Positions 18,944 through 27,313 of a DNA stretch of 64,000 nt are shown one piece after another; position 1 is the stretch's first letter; every line of letters starts with the position of its first letter. Origin of the DNA: Streptomyces californicus (GTDB lineage: Bacteria > Actinomycetota > Actinomycetes > Streptomycetales > Streptomycetaceae); NCBI RefSeq assembly GCF_000717645.1, contig NZ_JNZZ01000003.1:248001-312000 (forward strand), read 5' to 3'. Under the pieces are notes generated by a model that was given only the letters and a program-made list of their open reading frames with translations, searched no databases and was not told where the DNA came from. A program made the translations under genes and the position numbers.

Positions 18944-18983
18944 GGCGAGGCCCCGGGCACCGATCGGTGCCCGGGGCCTCGCC
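18944..18983. terminator. nrdAB terminator, 19-bp perfect stem
   Basis: GGCGAGGCCCCGGGCACCG (18944-18962) pairs exactly with 18965-18983 around AT. It sits 10 bases after the nrdB stop and 40 before the end of the opposing SMI1/KNR4 gene, so it can serve both. Confidence 0.9.
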
Positions 18984-19022
18984 GTTCTCCCGCCGGGTCC
19001 GCCCGGGGCGGGGGGACAGAAC

Positions 19023-19604
19023 TCAGTCGTCCTCGAACCAGGAGCGGCCCCGGGCCGCCCAGCGGGCCGCCCACCCCGCGAATCCGGGCGTGCCCGGCAT
19101 CAGCGGCGTGGTCCCGGGCCGGTCGCCGAACGGGATCGCGCCGTTCTCGTCGATCAGCCAGACATGGCCGCGTTCGGAACCGGTGACGATCAGGTGCCAG
19201 TACATGCCGCAGCCGTCGGTGCCCAGCAGCAGCGAGCCGTGGTCGTACACGGGTCCCATCCGCTCCTCGAACTCCTCGTCCGACAGCTCCTCCTCGTCGT
19301 CCTGCTCCCACAGCCACGCCCGCGTGAGCGGGAAGGGCTCGGCGAGCAGGCGTTCGGGGCGGCCGGCGCCCCAGTCCCGGGGCGGCCGCGCGAAGGGCAG
19401 CAGGCCGTAGTAGGGAGGCCCGGCGCGCAGTCCGTCGCCGATCTCCACCACACAGGTGCGGTACGGCTCCGGGAGGACGATGCCGTGCTCCGCCTCGAAG
19501 GACTTCACCGCCTCCTCCCCGGCCGGCTCCACCGCGTCGGGGTGGGCCGCGAAGATCTCGCGGAGGGCGGCCGAATCGGCCGGATCGCAGGTGTCCGTGT
19601 TCAT
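19023..19604 (-). CDS. SMI1/KNR4 (SUKH) family protein
   Basis: The protein has 193 residues from ATG 19604 (an open frame continues 27 codons upstream but looks non-coding). The SUKH-type core is visible: a helix before HGIVLPEPYRTCVVEIGDG, then PYYGLLPF, followed by strands LLLGTDGCGMYWHLIVTG and GHVWLIDENGAIPFGD. SUKH proteins often act as immunity proteins in polymorphic toxin systems, but no toxin gene is adjacent, so this is a lone copy of unknown role. The region between positions 95 and 125 is very acidic (DDEEELSDEEFEE). Confidence 0.7.
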   Translation of the reverse strand: MNTDTCDPADSAALREIFAAHPDAVEPAGEEAVKSFEAEHGIVLPEPYRTCVVEIGDGLRAGPPYYGLLPFARPPRDWGAGRPERLLAEPFPLTRAWLWEQDDEEELSDEEFEERMGPVYDHGSLLLGTDGCGMYWHLIVTGSERGHVWLIDENGAIPFGDRPGTTPLMPGTPGFAGWAARWAARGRSWFEDD

Positions 19605-19739
19605 GCCGCACATCATGCAGGGCCCGGAAGGGGCGGGCGCGGGCCGGTCGCGCATCCGATCGCCGGGCGGGCGCCACACAGCCACACAGCCGCGGGGCCC
19701 GGAGCCGGCGACCGGTTCCGGGCCCCGCGAGGGAACGGC

Positions 19740-20378
19740 TCAGGCGTTGGGGACGGTCTCGTAGCGCGGCGTGCCCTCTTCCATCTGCCGCAGCGCGTCC
19801 TTGCGCTCCCGCTTGGAGAGCCGGTCGATGTACAGGTAGCCGTACAGGTGGTCCGTCTCGTGCTGGAGGCAGCGGGCGAAGTAGCCGGTGCCCTTGACCC
19901 GGATCGGGTTGCCCTCGGCGTCCTGGCCGCGCACCACCGCGTAGTCGGGGCGGGCGAGCGAGGCGTACGCGGTCGGGACCGAGAGGCAGCCCTCGTTGGA
20001 GTCGTCCAGCACCCGCGTCTCGGGGGCCAGCTCCTCCAGGACCGGGTTGCAGACGACGCCCGTGTGGCGCACCCCGTCGTCGTCCGGGCAGTCGTAGACG
20101 AAGACCTTGAGGTCGACGCCGATCTGGTTGGCCGCGAGACCGACGCCCTCGGCCGTCTTCTGGCTGGCGAACATGTCGTCGATCAGCCGGGCCAGCTCGT
20201 CGTCGAACGCGGTGACGTCCTTGCACTCCTTGTGCAGCACCGGGTTGCCCACGACCGTGATCGGGCGCGAGGTGCCGCGCGCGCGGTAGGCCGCCTCGCG
20301 CTCCTCGCAGTCCTCGGTGTCGACGACGAACCCCTCGTCGTCCACGCCGGTCCGCCCATCCGTCTCCTGCTGCGACAT
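19740..20378 (-). CDS. def: peptide deformylase
   Basis: The protein has 212 residues. It removes the formyl group from nascent N-terminal methionine. All three signature motifs are present: [16 protein letters not shown] (metal Cys) and QHETDHL (two metal His and catalytic Glu). An N-terminal extension of about 45 residues precedes the core, and a C-terminal tail rich in charged residues follows. ATG 20378 was chosen; the frame remains open to 20465 without a good ribosome site. Streptomycetes carry several def paralogues, so this is one of a set. Confidence 0.93.
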   Translation of the reverse strand: MSQQETDGRTGVDDEGFVVDTEDCEEREAAYRARGTSRPITVVGNPVLHKECKDVTAFDDELARLIDDMFASQKTAEGVGLAANQIGVDLKVFVYDCPDDDGVRHTGVVCNPVLEELAPETRVLDDSNEGCLSVPTAYASLARPDYAVVRGQDAEGNPIRVKGTGYFARCLQHETDHLYGYLYIDRLSKRERKDALRQMEEGTPRYETVPNA

Positions 20379-20499
20379 GTCCGCCGTACGCCTTCCTGCA
20401 AGACCTTCAACCCGGTGACCCCGCCGCATCCCGTCGAAGACCGGGAAGCGCGGGAGGAGCCGCACCGCGATCGGTGCGCGTACAGCCTACGGGCAGCGG

Positions 20500-21495
20500 T
20501 CAGCAGACTTCTTCGAGATCCCGCCACTCGCGGCTGTCCGGGCTGTCGGCGACCCAGCCGTCCAGCAGCCCGCGCACCAGTCCGGCGGGGGCCGCGAGGC
20601 CGCACTCCCGCTCCGGCACCCAGAGGTCGCCGGCCCCGGCGGTGCGGTGGCCCAGCGGCCCGGGGTGGCCGGGCTCACTGTGGTCGTGCGGGTCCAGGTG
20701 CTCCCCGTCGCCCTCGTCGCTCTCCATCCGGCTCTCCGAGCACGCCCGGCACAGCAGCCGTACGGACGAGGACCAGTCCTCGGCGGCGAACCCGGCGTCG
20801 GACGCCAGCTTCTCCAGCGCGTCCCGGTCCTCCTCGGTGGCCGCCTCCAGCAGGACCACCCAGGTCGGCACCGGGGACGGCGCCCACAGCTCGATCTCGT
20901 CGAACACCGGGTAGGCGGGCCCGGCGGCGGTGACCCGCTCGCCGTTGGGCACCCCGTCGTGCAGGACGACCTCGCCCCAGCGCCGCCCGGAGGACGGCAG
21001 CGGGATCGACAGCACCTCGATCCGGGCCGGATCGAGCCGTCGGCCCCAGACCACCTCGGCCTCGCCCTCGGGCGAGAGGCGTACGGCCGCGCTGCCCAGC
21101 TCCATGCCGGACGGCTCGGTGGTGGCGCCGCTGTGCTGGCCGCCGCCGGGGACCTTCAGCCCGTACGCCTGCCAGGCCCGCCGCGCCAGCGGCCAGTCCT
21201 GGAGCGCGGTGGCCGCGATCCCCACGTTCCACCAGTCCGGGGCGCCCGACTCGCGGTCGAGGAGGGCGACGGCCCGCAGACCGGCCGCCCTCGCCTGCTC
21301 CCAGTCGTGCCGGAACTTGTGCAGGAGCGCCAGATTGAACCAGGACTCCGAGAGCCAGGGCTCCAGATCCGCCGCGCGCGTCAGCAGCGCCCCCGCGTCC
21401 TCGTACCGGCCGTCGCCGATCAGCGTGAACGCGCGGTCCGTGGCCTGCCGCCAAGAGGCGGACGGCCGATGCCGTACCTTCCCGAAGATCCTCAC
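20500..21495 (-). CDS. tetratricopeptide-repeat protein, unknown function
   Basis: The protein has 331 residues. TPR-like helices occupy about 15-105 (FTLIGDGRYEDAGALLTRAADLEP and SWFNLALLHKFRHDWEQARAA type pairs). The rest is a mixed alpha/beta region with EVLSIPLPSSGRRWGEVVLHDG and a CRAC motif near 245. GTG 21495 (preceded by GGCGGGA) gives a clean start VRIFGKVRHRPS; the frame runs 20 codons further. It lies in the same direction as rsrA/sigR and def. No specific role can be assigned. Confidence 0.7.
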   Translation of the reverse strand: MRIFGKVRHRPSASWRQATDRAFTLIGDGRYEDAGALLTRAADLEPWLSESWFNLALLHKFRHDWEQARAAGLRAVALLDRESGAPDWWNVGIAATALQDWPLARRAWQAYGLKVPGGGQHSGATTEPSGMELGSAAVRLSPEGEAEVVWGRRLDPARIEVLSIPLPSSGRRWGEVVLHDGVPNGERVTAAGPAYPVFDEIELWAPSPVPTWVVLLEAATEEDRDALEKLASDAGFAAEDWSSSVRLLCRACSESRMESDEGDGEHLDPHDHSEPGHPGPLGHRTAGAGDLWVPERECGLAAPAGLVRGLLDGWVADSPDSREWRDLEEVC

Positions 21496-22128
21496 GATTC
21501 CCGCCTGTCCCGACTGGACGCCCTCGTCATCCGCTCTGCTTTCGCATCCAACCATGCCCGGCCGGACGCCCGCTCATTACCCATGGGTTACCCAGTCCCG
21601 GCCGGGGTCAGACCGCCCGGCGCGAGGACGCGCCCCAGCGCCTCGACCGCCTGCGGCCGGTGGTCGTGCCCGGGGCCGGACCCGGGCCGCTCCCGGGCCC
21701 CGGGCGGTCCGCCCACACCTGCCCCGCACCGCCCGCCGTACGCGTCGGCCGTGCTGAGGATCCTGGCGGAGGAAGGGGCACGGGTACGGAACGGCCGGCG
21801 CCCCACCCGGCACCGCGGGGGCACGCCGTACCGCCGGTGACCAGGACGGGAGGGGCCGGGCCGACCGCGTACGACGGCGGAAGGAAGCCGGGCTCATCGC
21901 GTGTGGACGGCGGGAGCGGGCTCCGGCCCGGGCGGACACGGCGGTACGTGCCGGCTTCCGGCGACGGCGGATGCAGTGCGCGGGCGAAAGATGGGGCGGG
22001 GTACGCACCGCCCCGACGTACCCGACTCCGGGGTGGCCGCGCTCACCCCGGAGGAACAAAAGGCTTGACCGGAAACCGAGTTGGGCGGCGCACCGAGCCC
22101 TACGGGCCCGATGGACACCTTCGGGTGA
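21496..22128. other. 633-bp gap without a convincing gene; possible gene remnant
   Basis: All frames here have abnormal, Arg/Pro/Gly-rich composition. On the minus strand at about 21590-21770 a frame reads ARILSTADAYGG and later AVEALGRVLAPGGLTPAG. This loosely resembles the region before the LuxR helix-turn-helix in HD-domain regulators (ILAxADAYxA ... AVEAVLxAAG ... GLTPRE). It may be a decayed remnant or coincidence. I see no tRNA or strong terminator in the gap. Confidence 0.3.
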
Positions 22129-22449
22129 TTATTCGGCGGCGGTCGTCGGCCGGTCCGCGTCCTGTGCGGTCACGTCCTGCTCGGGCACGGCCTCGCCGGC
22201 CCGGATCAGCTCGATCCGGCCCATCACCTTGGAGCGCAGGTCGGTCGGGACGTCGTCCTGTCCGCAGCAGCGCTTGACCAGCTTCTTCACGGCCTGTTCG
22301 AGGCCGTACTTCTCCAGGCACGGGGAGCACTCCTCGAAATGCACCTCGAACTTGGTGCAGTCGCCCTCGGGCATCTCCCGGTCGAGAAACTCGTAGAGAT
22401 GGTCGAGGACCTCCGAGCAATCCGTCTCGTGCGGCTCTCCGCAGCTCAT
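22129..22449 (-). CDS. rsrA: zinc anti-sigma factor RsrA
   Basis: The protein has 106 residues. The thiol-redox zinc site is intact: Cys3, Cys11, Cys31, His37, Cys41 and Cys44, plus Cys61-Cys62. In S. coelicolor RsrA, His37, Cys41 and Cys44 with Cys3 or Cys11 hold zinc, and disulfide formation releases sigma-R. The start overlaps the sigR stop by four bases (ATGA), so the pair is co-translated. It is cytoplasmic and lacks the membrane segment seen in other anti-sigmas. Confidence 0.97.
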   Translation of the reverse strand: MSCGEPHETDCSEVLDHLYEFLDREMPEGDCTKFEVHFEECSPCLEKYGLEQAVKKLVKRCCGQDDVPTDLRSKVMGRIELIRAGEAVPEQDVTAQDADRPTTAAE

Positions 22450-23102
22450 GAGGCCGAGCCCTTCCGATCGTCCGAGTCACCGGCACCGGCCGCGACGAGC
22501 CCGCGCTCACGGGCATAGTCCTCCAGCATGCCGCGCAGCTGGCGACGGCCGCGGTGCAGCCGGGACATCACGGTGCCGATGGGTGTCCCCATGATGTCCG
22601 CGATCTCCTTGTACGCAAAGCCCTCGACATCGGCGAGATACACGGCGATGCGGAACTCCTCGGGAATCGCCTGGAGCGCCGACTTCACGTCGGAGTCCGG
22701 GAGATGGTCGAGGGCCTGGGACTCCGCCGAGCGCAGACCGGTCGACATGTGCGACTCGGCCCGTGCCAGCTGCCAGTCCTCGATCTCCTCGGCGGCGCTG
22801 CGCTGGGGCTCCCGCTGCTTCTTGCGGTACGAGTTGATGAACGTGTTGGTGAGGATGCGGTACATCCACGCCTTGAGGTTGGTGCCCTCACGGAACTGGT
22901 GGAAGGAGCCGTACGCCTTGGCGTAGGTCTCCTGGACCAGGTCCTCGGCATCGGCCGGGTTGCGCGTCATGCGCAGCGCCGCCGAGTACATCTGGTCGAG
23001 AAAGCCCAGGGCGTCCCGCTCGAAGCGCGCGTTGCGCTCCGCGGTCGTCTCCGGTGCACGGCCGTCGTCGGTCCCTGTGTCGGTCCCAGTGACCGGACCC
23101 AC
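22446..23102 (-). CDS. sigR: ECF RNA polymerase sigma factor SigR
   Basis: This group-4 sigma factor has region 2 ([35 protein letters not shown]) and region 4 ([44 protein letters not shown]). It directs the thiol-oxidative stress regulon at GGAAT-N18-GTT promoters. GTG 23102 gives 218 residues. The frame stays open to 23288, adding 62 residues; in S. coelicolor an N-terminally extended, unstable form (sigma-R-prime) is made from the induced upstream promoter, and this extension is the likely counterpart. A -10-like TATTCT (23150-23155, minus) may mark the constitutive/WblC-responsive promoter. Confidence 0.96.
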   Translation of the reverse strand: MGPVTGTDTGTDDGRAPETTAERNARFERDALGFLDQMYSAALRMTRNPADAEDLVQETYAKAYGSFHQFREGTNLKAWMYRILTNTFINSYRKKQREPQRSAAEEIEDWQLARAESHMSTGLRSAESQALDHLPDSDVKSALQAIPEEFRIAVYLADVEGFAYKEIADIMGTPIGTVMSRLHRGRRQLRGMLEDYARERGLVAAGAGDSDDRKGSAS

Positions 23103-23338
23103 CTCCTCCAACGATGTGGCGGAACCGAGACCGGACCCGCTCGCATCGGAGAATAGTCGACCTTGCTTGCGGACGGCCTGTCGATTGCCTCCGCCCAGGG
23201 TGCGCTCGGAGGTGGTCCTCGCCGCGGGCAACACGGTCCACTCCAGGTCAGCGGCGTTCGAGCGGCTGGGGCAGATGGTCGAACCCATGCGACGGACTCC
23301 CTCTCCACGTACGACGTTGTTGTACCGACGTCCCGAAC

Positions 23339-23364
23339 AACAGCGCCTGTGCGCGGGGCATTCC
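23339..23364 (-). promoter_or_regulatory. autoregulated sigma-R promoter (sigRp2)
   Basis: On the minus strand GGAAT (23360-23364) and GTT (23339-23341) are separated by exactly 18 bases, the sigma-R consensus. The predicted start near 23331 gives a transcript covering the extended sigR frame, as needed for the sigma-R-prime isoform. Confidence 0.9.
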
Positions 23365-23405
23365 CGGTGCCGGACGGCGGTGGTTTCCGGGCGGGGGCCG
23401 CGGGG

Positions 23406-24056
23406 TCATCCGAGTGACGCGAGCCACTTCACGACCGCGTCGGTGAGGGCGGCCGTCGTCTGCTCCTCCGTCAGCCCGGACCGCTTCGGCACCGCGAACC
23501 CGTGGTCGCCGTGGGGGATCTCGGCCAACTCGTACGCGCCGGGCGGGAACTCGCCGGGCCGGCCGAACGGGTCGGCGCCGCCCTGCACCACCAGGGTGGG
23601 CACGCCGGTGCCGAGCAGTTCGGCGGCGCGGGACTTCTCCGGCCTGCCCGGCGGGTGGAGGGGAAAGCTGAGCGCGAGGACGGCCGCCGCCCCCAGGTCG
23701 GCGGCGGTCCGGCAGGCGACCCGGGCCCCGGCGCTGCGGCCCCCGGCGACGACGGGCGGCCCGGCGGCGGCGAGGGCGGGCCAGAGCCCGCGCCACCCGG
23801 TGTCCAGGGTCTTCGGAGCGGGCGCCACCTTCTTTCCGGCCACCCGCCAGGGCTGCTCCACCAGGGCGACGGTGACGCCGTGTCCGGGCAGCGCCCGGGC
23901 GAGTGCCTGGAGGTCGCGGGCCTCGATGCCGCCGCCGGCCCCGTGGCTCACGGCGAGCACGAGGCGGGGCGGGGGCGCGGTCGTGGCGGGGACCCAGGTG
24001 ATCCGGGCCTCACCGGCGTCGGTGGTGACGTTCTGCGTACGCGGTTGACGGCTCAC
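23406..24056 (-). CDS. alpha/beta hydrolase (KANL3/Tex30-like dienelactone hydrolase fold)
   Basis: The protein has 216 residues with a GTG start. The oxyanion region is SHGAGGG, the nucleophile elbow is GGRSAGA, the acid is probably in VVQGGADPFG, and the catalytic His is in IPHGDHGF. This set and the short length match the small hydrolase family annotated after Tex30/KANL3. The substrate is unknown and there is no signal peptide. It lies just upstream of the sigR promoter, transcribed in the same direction. Confidence 0.85.
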   Translation of the reverse strand: MSRQPRTQNVTTDAGEARITWVPATTAPPPRLVLAVSHGAGGGIEARDLQALARALPGHGVTVALVEQPWRVAGKKVAPAPKTLDTGWRGLWPALAAAGPPVVAGGRSAGARVACRTAADLGAAAVLALSFPLHPPGRPEKSRAAELLGTGVPTLVVQGGADPFGRPGEFPPGAYELAEIPHGDHGFAVPKRSGLTEEQTTAALTDAVVKWLASLG

Positions 24057-24185
24057 CGCGCCATCCTCCCCCGGGCACGGGCCGGATCGGCGCGGGCGCT
24101 CGCGTGCCGCGCGGGGCAGCGCCCCTCCCCCGGGGCGCGGGAAGCCCGGAACCGCGTGGCGCCCCGGACCGGGAGGCCCCCGGAG

Positions 24186-24276
24186 CCCGACCGCGAGAGT
24201 CTCGAAGCCGGACCGCGAGAGCCCTCGGAGCCCGGACCGCGAGACTCCCGGAACCCGGACCGCGAGAGCCTCAGAA
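24186..24276. repeat. four 22-23 bp tandem repeats at the 3' end of the SRAP gene
   Basis: Units are 24186-24207, 24208-24230, 24231-24253 and 24254-24276, sharing CCCGGACCGCGAGAG. The last unit contains the final Phe codon and stop of the SRAP gene (minus strand), and the other three continue downstream of it. Confidence 0.85.
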
Positions 24277-25086
24277 CAGCGTGGACTCCTCCGGTGCGGC
24301 CAGCTCCTCCAGCAGTTCGGGCCCGTTGTTGCGGACGTTGCTGACGGCGGTGGCCACCGGGTAGGCGCGCATCAGTCCGCCGGGCGGCGGCTCCAGCAGC
24401 GCGCGCAGTTCGTCGACGCCGGTGTGCGTGGGGTCCAGCCAGGTGTCCCAGCGGTCGGGGGTGAGCATCAGCGGCATCCGGGGGTGGATGTCGGCGAGCG
24501 CGCCGGGCCCCTCGGCGGGGGCGACGGCGAGCGGGGTGGTCTCGGCCTCGGTGGTGATCACCGAGCACGTCACCCACCAGGCGTTCTCGTGGTCGCCGGG
24601 GAGGGTGGGGTCGCGCCAGAACTCGTACAGTCCGGCCATCGCGAAGACCGAGCCGTCGGCGGGGGTGACGAAGTAGGGCTGCTTGCGGGGGCGCTTCTTG
24701 CCCTTCTTCTCCTCCAGCCGCCGTTCCTCCGCGCCGGTGACCCACTCGTAGTAGCCGTCGGCGGGCAGGATGCAGCGGCGCTGGGCGAAGGCCCGGCGGA
24801 AGGAGGGTTTCTCGTGCACGGTCTCCGCGCGGGCGTTGATCATCCGGGCGGCGCCCTCGGGCGTCTTCGACCAGGACGGTACGAGACCCCATTTCAGGGC
24901 ACGCAACTGGCGAACCGGATGCTGGTCGTCCGCGTCCTTAACAGGACGCTCCAGAACCGCGTAGACCTCTTTGGTCGGCGCCACGTTCCAGTCCGGCTCC
25001 AGGGTCTCGGTGGGTTCCCACTTCTCGACGCCGAAAAGTCCGGTCAGGTCCTCGGGCTTCCGACTCGCTGCAAACCGTCCGCACAT
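24271..25086 (-). CDS. SOS-response-associated peptidase, SRAP/HMCES (YedK) family
   Basis: The protein has 271 residues and starts MCGRF. Cys2, exposed after methionine removal, forms the covalent DNA-protein crosslink with abasic sites in single-stranded DNA. Other active-site residues are seen in DWNVAPT (Asn), ILPADGYYEW (Glu) and HPRMPLML (His). Residues 25-110 and 130-160 contain charged insertions (LEEKKGKKRPRK). The ATG at 25086 is required by the Cys2 rule; the open frame adds nine spurious codons. It is divergent from the M50-like gene. The M. tuberculosis neighbour of aroA (Rv3226c) is the same family. Confidence 0.93.
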   Translation of the reverse strand: MCGRFAASRKPEDLTGLFGVEKWEPTETLEPDWNVAPTKEVYAVLERPVKDADDQHPVRQLRALKWGLVPSWSKTPEGAARMINARAETVHEKPSFRRAFAQRRCILPADGYYEWVTGAEERRLEEKKGKKRPRKQPYFVTPADGSVFAMAGLYEFWRDPTLPGDHENAWWVTCSVITTEAETTPLAVAPAEGPGALADIHPRMPLMLTPDRWDTWLDPTHTGVDELRALLEPPPGGLMRAYPVATAVSNVRNNGPELLEELAAPEESTLF

Positions 25087-25139
25087 AACTGCCAGACTGC
25101 CACGACCGCCCACCCCGACCGCAAGGAGTCGCCCGGCCG

Positions 25140-25853
25140 ATGAACAGCACCGAACTGGGCGATCTGTGGGATCGCGTCACCGGCACCCAGTCAGCCCCTG
25201 AGCAGTGGCTGGTGGTGGTGACGGCGACGCTCGCGCTGATCGCCGTCGTGCCCAATCCGATATGGCGGCTCTCCCGCAACACGATCACCATCGCGCACGA
25301 GGGCGGCCACGGGCTGGTGGCCCTGCTCACCGGGCGGCAGCTCTCCGGCATCCGGCTGCACTCGGACACCAGCGGGCTGACCGTGAGCCGCGGCAAGCCG
25401 ACGGGGATCGGCATGATCCTCACGGCGGCGGCCGGCTACACGGCCCCGTCGCTGCTGGGCCTGGGCGGCGCCTGGCTGCTCACGAACGGCCGGATCACGC
25501 TCCTGCTGTGGGTGGCGACCGCGCTGCTCGCGGTGATGCTGGTGATGATCCGCAATGTGTACGGGGCGCTCACCGTCATCCTGACCGGCGCCACCTTCCT
25601 GCTGGTGTCCTGGCTGGCCTCCTCGGACGTGCAGTCGGCGTTCGCGTACGTCGTGGTGTGGTTCCTGCTGCTGGGCGGGGTGCGGCCGCCGTTCGAGCTG
25701 CAGTCCAAGCGGCGGTACGGCGGCGCCCCGGACTCCGACGCGGACCAGTTGGCCCGGCTGACGCACGCCCCGGCGGTGCTGTGGCTGTTCCTCTTCCACG
25801 CGGTGTCCCTGTGCTCGCTGATCGGCGGCGGGCGGTGGCTGCTGGGCTGGTGA
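25140..25853 (+). CDS. M50-family (M50B-like) membrane metalloprotease
   Basis: The protein has 237 residues with about six membrane segments. The zinc motif HEGGH (about residues 54-58) lies in the first helical region. The second site-2-type motif (N/D-PG) is not obvious, but a later conserved acidic region EL-x-SKRRYGGAPDSDADQL may supply a ligand. Members of this family are probable intramembrane or membrane-associated proteases of unknown substrate. It stands alone, 53 bases from the divergent SRAP gene. Confidence 0.8.
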   Translation: MNSTELGDLWDRVTGTQSAPEQWLVVVTATLALIAVVPNPIWRLSRNTITIAHEGGHGLVALLTGRQLSGIRLHSDTSGLTVSRGKPTGIGMILTAAAGYTAPSLLGLGGAWLLTNGRITLLLWVATALLAVMLVMIRNVYGALTVILTGATFLLVSWLASSDVQSAFAYVVVWFLLLGGVRPPFELQSKRRYGGAPDSDADQLARLTHAPAVLWLFLFHAVSLCSLIGGGRWLLGW

Positions 25854-25955
25854 GGCCGGTCGGCCGCGGCGGCCCGCACCACTGACTGACTACGGGAGGG
25901 TTCGCACCCTTTTCGTCAGGATCCGGACCGGTGTGGAGCCACTAAAGTAAGGGCC

Positions 25956-27308
25956 ATGACCGAGAGTTCCGTGCACCCCGCCCTCTGGCCCGCTCCCCAC
26001 GCGAGCGGAGCCGTCGACGCGACCGTCACCGTGCCCGGATCGAAATCGGTCACCAACCGCGCCCTCGTGCTGGCCTCGCTCGCCTCCGAGCCCGGGTGGC
26101 TGCGCCGCCCGCTGCGCTCCCGCGACACCCTGCTGATGGCCGACGCGCTGCGCGCCATGGGCGTCGGCATCGAGGAGACGATCTCCTCCTCGTCCGCGAG
26201 CAGCCCGTCCGCCGCGGCCGCCCCGGAGGCCAAGGGCGAGGCGTGGCGGGTCATCCCGGCGGGGCTGCACGGCCCGGCGGCGGTCGACGTCGGCAACGCG
26301 GGCACGGTCATGCGCTTCCTGCCGCCCGTCGCCACGCTCGCCGACGGCCCGATCCGCTTCGACGGCGACCCCCGGTCGTACGAGCGTCCGCTGACCGGCG
26401 TGATCGAGGCCCTGCGGACGCTCGGCGCGCGGATCGACGACGACGGGCGCGGGGCGCTGCCCCTGACCGTGCACGGCGGTGGGGCGCTGGTGGGCGGGAC
26501 GGTGTCGATCGACGCCTCGTCCTCCTCGCAGTTCGTCTCGGCGCTGCTGCTGTCGGCGCCGCGCTTCAACCAGGGCGTGGAGGTACGGCACACCGGGACC
26601 ACGCTCCCCTCGATGCCGCACATCCGGATGACGGTCGAGATGCTGCGCGCGGTCGGCGCCCAGGTGGACGAGCCGGAGACGGGCGGCGAGCGGAACGTCT
26701 GGCGGGTCTCCCCCTCCGCCCTGCTCGGCCGGGACCTGACGATCGAGCCGGACCTCTCCAACGCCCAGCCGTTCCTGGCGGCGGCCCTGGTGACCGGCGG
26801 CCGGGTCACCGTCCCGGACTGGCCGGAACGCACCACCCAGCCGGGCGACGCGCTGCGGGAGATCTTCACCGCGATGGGCGGTGACTGCGAGCTGACCGGG
26901 AAGGGACTGACCTTCACCGGTACGGGCCGGATCCACGGCATCGACGTGGACCTCGGCGAGGTCGGCGAGCTGACCCCGGGCATCGCGGCGGTCGCGGCCC
27001 TGGCCGACTCCCCCTCGACGCTGCGCGGGGTGGCCCATCTGCGGCTGCACGAGACGGACCGGCTGGCCGCGCTGACCAAGGAGATCAACGAGCTGGGCGG
27101 CGACGTCACCGAGACGGCCGACGGGCTGCACATCCGCCCGCGCCCGCTGCGCGGCGGCGTCTTCCACACGTACGACGACCACCGCATGGCCACCGCCGGT
27201 GCGGTCATCGGGCTGGCGGTGAAGGGCGTGGAGATCGAGAACGTGGGGACGACCGCCAAGACCCTGCCGGACTTCCCGGACATGTGGACCGGAATGCTCG
27301 GGGCCTAG
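25956..27308 (+). CDS. aroA: 3-phosphoshikimate 1-carboxyvinyltransferase (EPSP synthase)
   Basis: The protein has 450 residues. It joins shikimate-3-phosphate and phosphoenolpyruvate in the aromatic pathway. The shikimate-phosphate site is in [16 protein letters not shown], the PEP loop is [10 protein letters not shown], and [11 protein letters not shown] and TYDDHRMA complete the active site. The loop lacks the Pro found in the E. coli enzyme (RPL), as in other actinobacteria. A Ser/Ala-rich insertion (about 75-95, [16 protein letters not shown]) is unusual and is probably a surface loop. TAAAGT lies just upstream, so the leader is very short. rsgA follows after 5 bases. Confidence 0.95.
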   Translation: MTESSVHPALWPAPHASGAVDATVTVPGSKSVTNRALVLASLASEPGWLRRPLRSRDTLLMADALRAMGVGIEETISSSSASSPSAAAAPEAKGEAWRVIPAGLHGPAAVDVGNAGTVMRFLPPVATLADGPIRFDGDPRSYERPLTGVIEALRTLGARIDDDGRGALPLTVHGGGALVGGTVSIDASSSSQFVSALLLSAPRFNQGVEVRHTGTTLPSMPHIRMTVEMLRAVGAQVDEPETGGERNVWRVSPSALLGRDLTIEPDLSNAQPFLAAALVTGGRVTVPDWPERTTQPGDALREIFTAMGGDCELTGKGLTFTGTGRIHGIDVDLGEVGELTPGIAAVAALADSPSTLRGVAHLRLHETDRLAALTKEINELGGDVTETADGLHIRPRPLRGGVFHTYDDHRMATAGAVIGLAVKGVEIENVGTTAKTLPDFPDMWTGMLGA

Positions 27309-27313
27309 ACGCG

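Noticed and set aside
21577..22059. 160-codon minus-strand frame in the rsrA downstream gap
   Set aside because: Extreme Arg/Pro content and no ribosome site; it looks like GC-skewed noise.
24185..24276. CRISPR-like direct repeats
   Set aside because: Units are contiguous without spacers and there are no cas genes; it is a simple tandem array. The same applies to 33709-33841 and 39947-40064.
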